Assembly: GCA_003648575.1 (NCBI GenBank) | Contig: QMPN01000001.1 | Span: forward strand, 1-36,253 | Source of the DNA: Bacteroidota bacterium | GTDB taxonomy: Bacteria > Bacteroidota > Bacteroidia > Bacteroidales > B18-G4 | Length of the DNA: 36,253 nt | Reading direction: 5' to 3' | Shown here: piece by piece, positions 25,889 to 34,800 of the stretch | Numbering within the stretch: position 1 is the stretch's first letter | Layout of the letters: every line of letters starts with the position of its first letter | Notes under the pieces: generated by a model | Told to the model about the DNA's origin: nothing | What the model saw: only the letters and a program-made list of their open reading frames with translations | Databases searched by the model: none | Made by a program: the position numbers and the translations under genes

Positions 25889-28027
25889 ATGAAAAAAACC
25901 AGCCTTGCCCTGCTGATTGCAGTTTTTTTATTTCCTCTCTTCCTCCAGGCACAGGAAAAGTCACTTACCATTGAAGATGCGTCGTATATGAACCGAAGCA
26001 TCATGCCCGAATCCATTCGGGGCCTGAAGTGGATGGGAAGCACAGCAATGTTTTCTTTCAATGAAGGGAATGAAGTGATGGCCTCCAAGGCTAATTCAGA
26101 CAAACCATTTCTGCTCTTCAGCCTGGATGATATCAACAGCAGCCTGAAGAAACTGGATGCGGACACTCTCCGCAGATTGCCCTCCTTTACTTGGCTGGAT
26201 GAGAAATCAGGATATTTTACTGCCGGGAACACGGTATACATTTATAACATCACATCAAAGCAGATTCGGGAGTTGAACGATTACCCGGCGGAAGCACGCA
26301 ATACTGATCTCAATGATAATACCTATGCGATGGCTTACACCATCGACAATAACCTGTACATTGCTTTCGAGGGCCGTCAGATTCAGATCACTAATGACGA
26401 GGATCCCGGTATCATCAACGGGCAAACGGTGCATCGCAATGAGTTTGGGATCAGTGGCGGAACTTTCTGGTCACCCAGAGGGAACTACCTGGCATATTAT
26501 CACAAAGATGAGACCATGGTTAGCGAATACCCGATGGTGGACGTTGATGCCAGGATAGCTGAAACAGATAATATCAAGTACCCTATGGCAGGCATGGCCA
26601 GCCATGAAGTGACCCTGGGCATTTATGACATCGGCTCAGGGAAAACAAAATTCCTGAAAACCGGCACTCCTGCCGATCAGTACCTGACTTGTATTAGCTG
26701 GGGCCCGCTGGAGCAATATGTATATATCGCAGTGCTGAACCGCGACCAGAACCACATGAAAATGAACCAGTATAATTCCCGAAGCGGGCAGCTGGTCAAA
26801 ACCCTCTTCGAAGAGAAGAGCGAAAAATATGTTGAGCCGGAAGATGGCCTGGTATTCCTGAAAACCATGCCGGAAGAATTCATCTGGATCAGCGAAAGGG
26901 ATGGTTACAGGCATCTTTATCTTTTCAATACCGCCGGAGATCTCGTCAGGCAATTAACTTCCGGGGAATGGGTTGTTCGGAATTTCCTGGGACTCGGTCC
27001 CAAAGACAAATATGCCTACTTCACGGCAAGCAAAGAGAGCCCGCTTAATACAGATGTTTATTCAGTGGAACTGAAATCCGGTGCGATCACGAAGATCAGT
27101 GAAAAGCACGGGCCACATTATGCATTGCTCAATGCGAATGGAAAACATTTTAGCGACATCTTCAGCGACACTACGGTGTCAAGAGAGTACAGCGTTATAA
27201 GTACTAAAGGGAAGGTGCAGCAAGTTCTGCAGGAAAATGCCAACCCCCTGGAAGAATATGCCATAGGAAAGATGAAGATTTTCAGCATAAATGCTGATGA
27301 TGGTACTGAGTTGTATTGCCGGATGATCACTCCTCCGGATTTCGATCCTGCAAAAAAATACCCGGTCATAGTATACGTTTATGGTGGTCCGCATGCACAG
27401 CTGGTCACGAACTCATGGATGGGTGGGGCCTCCCTTTTTCTCTATTATATGGCCCAGGAAGGTTATATCATTTTTACGCTGGATAATCGTGGATCAGCGC
27501 ATCGCGGCCGCGACTTCGAACAGGCTGTACACCGGAACATGGGCACAATAGAAGTAGAAGACCAGGCCGATGGCGTTGATTATTTGAAATCACTCCCGTA
27601 TGTAGATGCCGAAAGGATCGGTGTGAACGGATGGAGCTATGGTGGTTTTATGACGATCTCCTTAATGCTGAAGCAAGCCGATGATTTTAAGGTAGGTGTA
27701 TGTGGCGGGCCTGTCACCGACTGGCAATATTATGAGATCATGTACGGTGAGCGATACATGGACACCCCGGAACAAAACCCGGAGGGCTACGAAGAAGCAA
27801 GCCTGCTGAATCATGCTGATAAGCTGAAAGGTGATTTGCTAATTATTCACGGCACATTCGACCCTGTGGTTGTCTGGCAACATTCACTAAGCCTGATCAA
27901 GAAATTTATTTCGGAAGGCAAGCAGGTAGATTATTTTGTTTATCCGGGCCACGGCCATGGTGTTGGCGGCATGGACCGCATTCACCTCAATGCCAAGATG
28001 GCGAAGTACTTTGTCGATCACCTTTAA
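25889..28027 (+). CDS. Dipeptidyl peptidase IV-type serine peptidase (family S9)
   Basis: 712 aa. The signal peptide (MKKTSLALLIAVFLFPLFLQAQ) predicts export, probably to the periplasm; there is no T9SS domain. Residues about 25-460 form the DPP-IV N-terminal propeller, with GTFWSPRGNYLAYYHKDETMV and ERDGYRHLYLF typical. The catalytic alpha/beta hydrolase domain (about 490-712) has S583 in GWSYGGF, D658 in HGTFDPVVVW and H690 in YPGHGHGVGGMDRIHL. These cleave X-Pro or X-Ala dipeptides from peptide N-termini. The amine-anchoring Glu pair expected before FGI appears as VHRNEFGI, with only one Glu, so specificity could be altered. The following frameshifted T9SS gene begins 6 bp downstream, suggesting an original two-gene unit. 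Confidence 0.93.
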   Translation: MKKTSLALLIAVFLFPLFLQAQEKSLTIEDASYMNRSIMPESIRGLKWMGSTAMFSFNEGNEVMASKANSDKPFLLFSLDDINSSLKKLDADTLRRLPSFTWLDEKSGYFTAGNTVYIYNITSKQIRELNDYPAEARNTDLNDNTYAMAYTIDNNLYIAFEGRQIQITNDEDPGIINGQTVHRNEFGISGGTFWSPRGNYLAYYHKDETMVSEYPMVDVDARIAETDNIKYPMAGMASHEVTLGIYDIGSGKTKFLKTGTPADQYLTCISWGPLEQYVYIAVLNRDQNHMKMNQYNSRSGQLVKTLFEEKSEKYVEPEDGLVFLKTMPEEFIWISERDGYRHLYLFNTAGDLVRQLTSGEWVVRNFLGLGPKDKYAYFTASKESPLNTDVYSVELKSGAITKISEKHGPHYALLNANGKHFSDIFSDTTVSREYSVISTKGKVQQVLQENANPLEEYAIGKMKIFSINADDGTELYCRMITPPDFDPAKKYPVIVYVYGGPHAQLVTNSWMGGASLFLYYMAQEGYIIFTLDNRGSAHRGRDFEQAVHRNMGTIEVEDQADGVDYLKSLPYVDAERIGVNGWSYGGFMTISLMLKQADDFKVGVCGGPVTDWQYYEIMYGERYMDTPEQNPEGYEEASLLNHADKLKGDLLIIHGTFDPVVVWQHSLSLIKKFISEGKQVDYFVYPGHGHGVGGMDRIHLNAKMAKYFVDHL

Positions 28028-28033
28028 GCTATT

Positions 28034-28743
28034 ATGCATAAAGCAAAGATCATTTTATCTGTTCTGGGCATTTGCCTGAGTTCACTTCTCAGTGCGCAGA
28101 TTGACCTGTCCTGAATAAAAGTCCTCACGGACTGGAATATACTGCAGGGCTTAGCCAGGCTGACGCCGGTTACTTACAGCAGCTTGCTACATTTACGGTA
28201 CTTAGTAACCCGGAGCAGTGGAATATTTTTCATCCTGATCCGTTGCAGGCTTCATTTACATATGAGATTACCGATTTCATGGCAGCGTTCACAAATACAT
28301 CCATGAATGCATCTGAGTATTTGTGGAATTTTGGGGATCCGTTGTCAGGATCACAGAATACTTCTACCCTGGAAAATCCAAGCCATGAATTTACCGCACC
28401 CGGAACTTATGTGGTCAGCCTCACAGCCGATTTTCCATGCATGCAAGAAGACATCTTTTCAGATACGCTGACTATACTGGAAACCGGTTTGTCCGAGGTG
28501 TTTTGGAACAGGCAGATCATGGTATTTCCAAATCCTGCCAGGGATTATATCACTATCATGAGTGATCGGAATTATAATGAATTCCGCATCATCGATGAGT
28601 TAGGAAAGATACAAATTTCAGGTCAGATCGGTATGCAAAACGGAAGCACATTTATATCAACTGCTACCCTTGCAGCAGGGATATATTTCCTGCACCTAAG
28701 TGGAAGCGAAGGTCGGTATTCTCAGAAGATCCTGATCAGGTAA
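28034..28743 (+). pseudogene. Frameshifted PKD-domain protein with T9SS sorting domain
   Basis: An ATG at 28034 opens a signal peptide (MHKAKIILSVLGICLSSLLS, ending AQIDLS) that hits TGA at 28112-28114. The continuation is in another frame from 28111 (LNKSPHGLEYTAGLSQADAGYL) to the TAA-type stop at 28743 (bases TAA at 28741). Restoring one base near 28109-28111 gives a protein of about 236 aa with a signal peptide and an unrecognised segment ending in FHPDP. This is followed by a PKD domain (YLWNFGDPLSGSQNTSTLENP, then HEFTAPGTYVVSLTA) and a T9SS type A C-terminal domain (FPNPARDYITI, then AAGIYFLHLSG). It is either a real inactivating single-base deletion or a sequencing error. It lies 6 bp after the DPP-IV gene, so it was probably cotranscribed. 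Confidence 0.75.
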
Positions 28744-28761
28744 GAACCTGAACCCGGGCGC

Positions 28762-29544
28762 TTATCTTTTTATAAAATTCCTTGTGGCATATTGCCCGTC
28801 AAGGATGATATTTACGTAATAAATTCCTTTTTCCAGTGCCGATATATCCAGCGTTAGCTTTGTTGTTTCGGTTGTTTCCATCATCACCATGCGTCCCATG
28901 TTATCAAACACTTTCACCTGGGCATGCAGTGGTACATCCATGCTGATCATTTCAGTAGCAGGATTTGGATAAATATTACCAACGACCTTATCGAAAATTT
29001 CAGCAATACCAACATTGGATTCATTTACCGTTAGCTGGGTTCTATAGATCATATCACCCATGGGGGTGCCGCTGGCATCGGAAGCATTTACTGCTGCAAA
29101 AAAGTTCAGTGTTCCTGTCCCGGAAGGTGGAGCTACCCAATCCATCGTCCATGAGTTGGGGACCCCTATCGGATCGGTTCCTGCGGCTGTATGTGAGACA
29201 GCAGAAGGTCCTTTAAGTTGGGTTCGTGAACTGTTGGTAATGATCCATGAGCCTGCTTTGGCAGCCGGGGTTTCGGCAGTAATCTGAAATCCCATCTTGG
29301 ACGTATTTGCACCGGGCGTGCTCAATATGATGGTATAGGTTGTGCCCGGTGTGTATCCACTTATTGGAATATTACTGCTTATCCAACCGTTAATGATGCT
29401 TGCCGGCCCCGGGGGGTGACAGTCGGTGCAGTCTATTCCGTCCAGTGGCGAACCGGTATAGCCCGCATTGGGTCCGCCGGTAAAAGCAAACATCAGTGCA
29501 ATGGCCGGAATAAGGATGAGAGAAATAGTGTAGATTTTTTTCAT
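28762..29544 (-). CDS. Secreted protein with CxxCH motif and T9SS sorting domain (choice-of-anchor V-like)
   Basis: 260 aa. The signal peptide (residues 1-20) is followed by GGPNAGYTGSPLDGIDCTDCHPPG, which contains a single CxxCH (C39-H43), the c-type haem attachment motif. Residues about 60-165 form a reelin/choice-of-anchor V-like beta domain (YTPGTTYTIILSTPG, then SKMGFQITAE, then FFAAVNASDASG). The last ~75 residues are a T9SS type A domain: IYPNPATEMISMDV, then KGIYYVNIILDG and a final RNFIKR. The protein is predicted to be surface-exposed or secreted. The combination of a putative haem site with T9SS export suggests a redox or binding role, but function is unknown. It is divergent from the next gene and ends 18 bp from the pseudogene. 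Confidence 0.85.
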   Translation of the reverse strand: MKKIYTISLILIPAIALMFAFTGGPNAGYTGSPLDGIDCTDCHPPGPASIINGWISSNIPISGYTPGTTYTIILSTPGANTSKMGFQITAETPAAKAGSWIITNSSRTQLKGPSAVSHTAAGTDPIGVPNSWTMDWVAPPSGTGTLNFFAAVNASDASGTPMGDMIYRTQLTVNESNVGIAEIFDKVVGNIYPNPATEMISMDVPLHAQVKVFDNMGRMVMMETTETTKLTLDISALEKGIYYVNIILDGQYATRNFIKR

Positions 29545-29815
29545 AAGCTTGTCTTTGTTTAATGATTCACTTATAAAGATAGCTTATTATTTACAATTTG
29601 TCCATTTCCCATGATCAGGATCAGATTTTTCCATCCTGCAGCATCCTGTCGTAAAGTTTACCGCCACCTTTGTTAAGCCTGACATTTTTAATATAACTAT
29701 GACCTTGAAAGTGATATGTAAAGGTACAATCGTTATATCATAATTTTTAAGACTGAGATTAAATAATTATATTTGGAAAGAGAAGAGACCATTTTAACTT
29801 CTAAAACCAATAATA
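29545..29815. other. Divergent 271-bp spacer with candidate promoter and possible gene remnant
   Basis: An exact -7 consensus TATATTTG at 29768-29775 lies about 40 bp before the ATG at 29816. On the minus strand near the other gene only a one-mismatch TATCTTTA is present. Between them, a minus-strand frame at 29737-29621 is open for 38 codons with protein-like composition (it includes KNVRLNKGGGKLYDRMLQDG) and no start codon near its beginning, which may be a decayed gene end. No hairpin terminator was seen. Confidence 0.35.
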
Positions 29816-30904
29816 ATGAAAAAACTAATTACTCTATTCACAATTGCACTGCTCAGCACATCCTTTGTAGTTTCCCAACCCTGCCTGCCAAGTGGTATAA
29901 CATTTACAAGTCAGACGGCCGTTGACAATTTCCAAACCAACCACCCGGATTGTACTGAAATTGGCGGGGATGTGATTGTAGACAGTGAAACAATACATAA
30001 CTTAAACGGATTAAGTGTTATCACAATTATCGAAGGAAAACTTGAAATTATTGGATGTGATATATTGTCCAGCTTAACAGGACTGAACAATGTAACTTCC
30101 CTCGGGGGTGACCTTGTTATTGCCGGTAATGATGCCCTGTTCAATTTAACCGGGCTGGAAGGTCTGACTTCCATCGACGGTGATTTTGACGTAAGAGCTA
30201 ACTCATATCTGATCGATTTTACCGGTCTCGACAATGTCAATTCTATCGGAGGTGGTGTTTGGATATGGCTTAACTATAATTTGTCAAGTTTTGCCGGATT
30301 GGAAAAACTGACCTCTATCGGAGATGGATTATCGATAGGCATTTATGGTTGGCCATCCGGATATTGGGGCAATGAATCCCTGACCAAAATATCACAATTG
30401 AGCAGCCTGACTTCCGTTAGCGGAGATCTCAAAATTATTGGCAACAATGCACTGAGCAATTTAGCAGGACTGGATAACATAAATTCAAACACGATCGGAA
30501 ATTTGACCATAGCCCACAACTTATCATTAACAACATGTGAGGTTCAAAGTGTTTGTGATTATCTGGACAATCCTACCGGATCAACTTCAATTCTTGGCAA
30601 CGCGTCCGGTTGTGGCGACCAGGCAGAAGTGGAATATGCCTGTACACTGCTCGGGATTTCTGACATTATCTTGGAATCTGAATTCTCCATATATCCCAAC
30701 CCGGCAGATAAGAATCTGTTTATCTCCAGCGAGAATGGATTGATCATAGATGAAGTACGTATTTATAACCAGGTCGGACAGGAAGTAATACGTGAAAATC
30801 ATAATACCAACAAACTGGATATTTCAATGCTCCGGCAAGGAATGTACGTTGTTGTACTGGTTTCAAACGACCTGAATATAAGAAAGAAGCTGATAGTCAA
30901 TTAG
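29816..30904 (+). CDS. Receptor-L-domain/LRR-like secreted protein with T9SS sorting domain
   Basis: 362 aa. The signal peptide is MKKLITLFTIALLSTSFVVSQ. Residues about 35-245 contain repeats of the form L-x-G-L-x-x-(V/L)-x-S-(I/L)-G-G-D-(L/F)-x-(I/V), spaced 22-25 residues apart (LTGLNNVTSLGGDLVIAGN, LTGLEGLTSIDGDFDVRAN, FTGLDNVNSIGGGVWI). This is the right-handed solenoid pattern of receptor L-domain-like proteins (insulin receptor L domain, fungal Ecm33). A Cys-rich cap (TCEVQSVCDYL, then GCGDQAEVEYAC) closes the solenoid. Residues about 285-362 are a T9SS type A domain (YPNPADKNLFIS, then QGMYVVVLVS). Such proteins are thought to be surface adhesins or binding proteins; the ligand is unknown. 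It is divergent from the CxxCH protein gene. Confidence 0.85.
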   Translation: MKKLITLFTIALLSTSFVVSQPCLPSGITFTSQTAVDNFQTNHPDCTEIGGDVIVDSETIHNLNGLSVITIIEGKLEIIGCDILSSLTGLNNVTSLGGDLVIAGNDALFNLTGLEGLTSIDGDFDVRANSYLIDFTGLDNVNSIGGGVWIWLNYNLSSFAGLEKLTSIGDGLSIGIYGWPSGYWGNESLTKISQLSSLTSVSGDLKIIGNNALSNLAGLDNINSNTIGNLTIAHNLSLTTCEVQSVCDYLDNPTGSTSILGNASGCGDQAEVEYACTLLGISDIILESEFSIYPNPADKNLFISSENGLIIDEVRIYNQVGQEVIRENHNTNKLDISMLRQGMYVVVLVSNDLNIRKKLIVN

Positions 30905-31019
30905 CGAATACACCATGTAAATTTGCTGCAAGCCCATATGTGGCATCAGGCAAACTCCATCTGCAAGATCGTTTGCATTAATGTTTAAACTTTGTTTATT
31001 CTTAGATTATTATTAAGCC
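30905..31019. other. 115-bp spacer without recognised feature
   Basis: AT-rich spacer between two T9SS protein genes. A weak imperfect stem (TTTGCTG with CAGGCAAA) occurs at about 30921-30953, but no T run follows. A TAAACTTTG string resembles the -7 consensus with one extra base. Neither is convincing. Confidence 0.3.
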
Positions 31020-31862
31020 ATGAGAAAAGTATTTTTAAGTAGTATCGTTTTAATTGCCCTTTCATTGTTGTCATACTCGCAAGAGCGCGGAGATGAGTGG
31101 CTTGAATGGGGAGTTAATTATGGTGACCTCGGTTTTGCAACCGGGCACTCACATGCCATGATAGCAACCGATTTTGATCTTGAAGGAGAGGTCCGCTATT
31201 TAAAGGCAATCGAATATAATTCCCAAACGCCATTCGGGGTGTCCGACACTGTTCCTGTGACCTGGCGCATTGTGGAATTTGACGGAGAACCGCTCTGGGA
31301 TAACCAGATTGGTACCCTAACGGGCAATTTTGTTGTTCCCGGAACCGGCGTCCCTCCTGTGTATACGGAAGTGGTGGATAATACGCCCATCACTGGCCAT
31401 TTTGCCATAGCTTTATCATTTGCCGACAGCATGTACCATGTTTTCCTGATGGATGAATCAGCAGTAAGCAATCATACATGGTTCTGGAAACAGAACATTG
31501 GATGGGTGCTGGCAGAAAGTGTGATTTTTGTGCCCGGGGCATATCATTTAAGATTGCTGGTTAGCGACGATCCCGTTGGAACAGAAGAAAACTTTTTAAG
31601 TGCCGACCGGGAAAGTCTGCGAGTGTTTCCCAATCCTTTCCTGGATAAAATAAACATCTCTTATATCAATAAAACAGCCGGCCATATTAAGCTGGATGTA
31701 TTCAATGCAATCGGGATACCAATAGAAAAACTCTGCGACGCATGGCTGCCCGAAGGGAAGCATGACTTTCTTTTCGACGGAGCGGACCTTTCCGGTGGTA
31801 TTTACCTTATCCGTTTAGCGACTGACAATGGAGTAATCAGCAAAAAGGTATTGCGAAAATAA
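31020..31862 (+). CDS. Secreted hypothetical protein with T9SS sorting domain
   Basis: 280 aa. The signal peptide MRKVFLSSIVLIALSLLSYSQ is followed by a compact beta-rich domain (about 22-190) that I do not recognise; it contains WGVNYGDLGFATGHSHAMIATDFDL and VTWRIVEFDGEPLWDNQIG. Residues about 200-280 form a T9SS type A sorting domain: VFPNPFLDKINISYINK, then IKLDVFNAIGIPIEKL, SGGIYLIRLATD and a final SKKVLRK. It is expected on the cell surface or outside. It lies 27 bp upstream of the gingipain-like peptidase on the same strand, so cotranscription is likely and a role with that peptidase is possible. Confidence 0.8.
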   Translation: MRKVFLSSIVLIALSLLSYSQERGDEWLEWGVNYGDLGFATGHSHAMIATDFDLEGEVRYLKAIEYNSQTPFGVSDTVPVTWRIVEFDGEPLWDNQIGTLTGNFVVPGTGVPPVYTEVVDNTPITGHFAIALSFADSMYHVFLMDESAVSNHTWFWKQNIGWVLAESVIFVPGAYHLRLLVSDDPVGTEENFLSADRESLRVFPNPFLDKINISYINKTAGHIKLDVFNAIGIPIEKLCDAWLPEGKHDFLFDGADLSGGIYLIRLATDNGVISKKVLRK

Positions 31863-31889
31863 ACTGTTATAAATCTAAACAATGCTATC

Positions 31890-34800
31890 ATGTTTAAGCA
31901 TAACAAAGTTAACTTAGCATTCTTACTTCTCTTACTAAGCGTATTTTCACTTAGGGCGCAGACATTTTCCTTTAACGACAGCTGGGACAAAGCCGGGTTC
32001 AACCTGGTCATTGAAGCACCGGTAGGTATAGAAGTAATCTATTCAGTTCAGGAATTTTATATGGATGATGTTAGCGTAAAAGGCACTTCCATGAAAGCCA
32101 TTCACCTTCCCGGCGTATTTCTCCCAAATAATGAAGGTGCTCCCGACCTGGCAGGAAGCGGCCGGTATATTGCCATTCCGCAAGGTGCTACGGCAAGCCT
32201 GAATATCCTTTCTTACAGGACAGAAACATACCAAAATATTGATGTTTCACCCGCACCGCGCATACCCCTCGAAACAGATAACAGCCCTCTGGATTTTAAC
32301 AAAGATGAAAGCATCTACTCGACAAATGCTTTTTATCCGGCAGAACCTTTTCAACTTTCAAAGCAAACTACCATCAGGGAAGTGGATGCTGTGATACTTG
32401 GCATCACCCCTTTTCAGTATAATCCTGTAACAAAGGAGCTTATCGTTTACCGCGACATTAAGCTCGAGGTGAATTTTGAGGGCGGCAACGGACAGTTTGG
32501 AGATATGCGCTATCGCAGCCGATGGTTTGATCCCATTCTTCGCGACAGGCTTTTGAACTTTGCATCTCTCCCGGAAATTGAAAACACAAGCAAACAGGGA
32601 AGCAAAACTGACGGCTTCGAATACGTGATCATTACTCCTGATAACCCTGTTTTTACCGCCTGGGCCGATTCCATCAAGCTTTTCAGGAACATGCAGGGGA
32701 TCAGTACCGGGGTTTATAGCATCACTGAAGTTGGCGGGAACAACACAAACACCATCGAAAGCTTCATTAATGATGCATACAACACATGGGTTATTCCACC
32801 GCTGGCTGTCCTGATCATGGCTGACTATGGTGCTACGGGCGATGGGATCCTTGCCCCAACCTGGGATAATGCCTGTGTTTCAGATCATATTTATGCCGAT
32901 GTGAACGGCAACGATATGGCTGATGTGATCATGGCAAGGATGACCGCAGAAAACAGTGCGCACCTGGAGAATATGATCGGAAAGATCCTGGATTATGAAA
33001 GGAATCCACCTACATACGAAAGTTTTTATAATCCCATTACTGCTCTGGGATGGCAGACAGAACGCTGGTTTCAGATCTGCAGTGAGTCGGTTGGCGGGTT
33101 TTTTAAGTATGTCCAGGGTAAAGATCCCATACGGATCAATGAGATATATGCAGGCGATCCAAACGTTGATCCCTGGTCGACAGCAACGAATACAAGTACC
33201 ATTCTTGGCGTTTTCGGGCCCGCCGGACTTGGATATATGCCGGCCATACCCAATGATATGGGGAACTGGTCCGGAGGTAATGCTGCCGATATAAACAATG
33301 CGATCAATGCCGGGGCATTTCTCCTGCAGCATCGCGACCATGGAGGCGAAACAGGCTGGGGCGAGCCTGACTATAATAACAGTGACCTGAACGGACTATC
33401 GAACGAAGACCCTGTTTTTGTATTTTCCATCAACTGTCTTACCGGCAAATATAACTGGGAATACGAGTGCTTTACAGAGAAATTTCACCGGATGGAACAT
33501 GGTGCCCTGGGGGTTATTGCCGCTTCGGAAGTTTCTTATTCTTTTGTGAACGACACTTATATTTGGGGACTATATGATTATATGTGGCCGGATTTTTTAC
33601 CCCAATTCGGATCCACTATTGCGGAAGAAAGAGGGATGCTCCCGGCTTTTGCCAATGCAGCTGCCAAATATTTCCTGCAAGCTTCGAACTGGCCATTTGC
33701 AGGCGGCAAGGAAGATACCTACTACCTTTTTCATCATCATGGATGTGCATTCCAGACATTGTATTCAGAAGTTCCCATGAACATGATGGTTGTGCATGAC
33801 AATGTGCTCATTACCGGCTCCGACAACTTTACTGTTAGCGCCGATTCGGGAGCTTTTATTGCACTTTCATTCAACGGCGATGTGATGGGTACTGCAGAGT
33901 CAGACGGCACACCCCAGGTCTTTAGTATTACACCGCTTATGGCAGGTGATGCATTTGACGTAGTAGTGACAAGACCCAACTACTTCAGGTATCACGGGAT
34001 TGTTGAGGTGATCCCGGACGATATTCCATATGTGATCTATAATGATTATGCCATCAATGATGCAGGTGGCAATGGAAATGGCATGCTCGATTATGGTGAA
34101 TCCATACTCCTGTCGCTGAGCCTTGAAAATGTTGGCCTCGTTGATGCACTTGCTGTTGATGCTGATATTTCCACATCGAACAGCTTCATCAACATCACAG
34201 ACAATACTGCCCATTTCGGTGATATTTTAGCCTCACAGACAGCTACGGTAAGCGATGAATATGCATTTGATGTTGCTCCGGACATCAGCGATGGTGAATT
34301 AATTACTTTCCAGGTACAGGCTACCGATGGAAACTCAGTGTGGAACAGTATATTTCCGATCCGGGCTCATGCCCCGCTCATGGAATATATCACTTATACT
34401 CTGGATGATGCTTCTGGTAACGGGAATGGGGAACTTGATCCCGGTGAAACCGCGGAAATTATTGTGACAATCGGCAACCATGGGTCATCCGAAGCCTATA
34501 ACGTGATTATGGACCTTACTTGCAGTGGGAATCCATATATAACGGTAAACAACGGCCCCCTTGCTGTTGGGAATATTCCGGAACAGACAACGGGTGTTGC
34601 CGTATTCAGCATCACTGCAGCTGATGACACCCCTGGCGGCCATCATGCATTGTTCACTGTGGATATCGATGCAGACCTTGGTATTTCCGGGGCAGGTAGT
34701 TTCGAGATAGTTATCGGACGTTTTGATGCGCTTGTGCTGGACCTGGATCCATACAATCATTCCGGTCCTGCCATGATGGATGCTTTTAATGACCTGGATC

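Noticed and set aside
28105..28120. Programmed ribosomal frameshift site
   Set aside because: No slippery heptamer, stimulatory hairpin or expected functional logic; a mutation or sequencing error is simpler.
32880..33341. 153-codon minus-strand frame opposite the C25 peptidase
   Set aside because: Contained in the catalytic domain coding sequence of the peptidase and without any own features.
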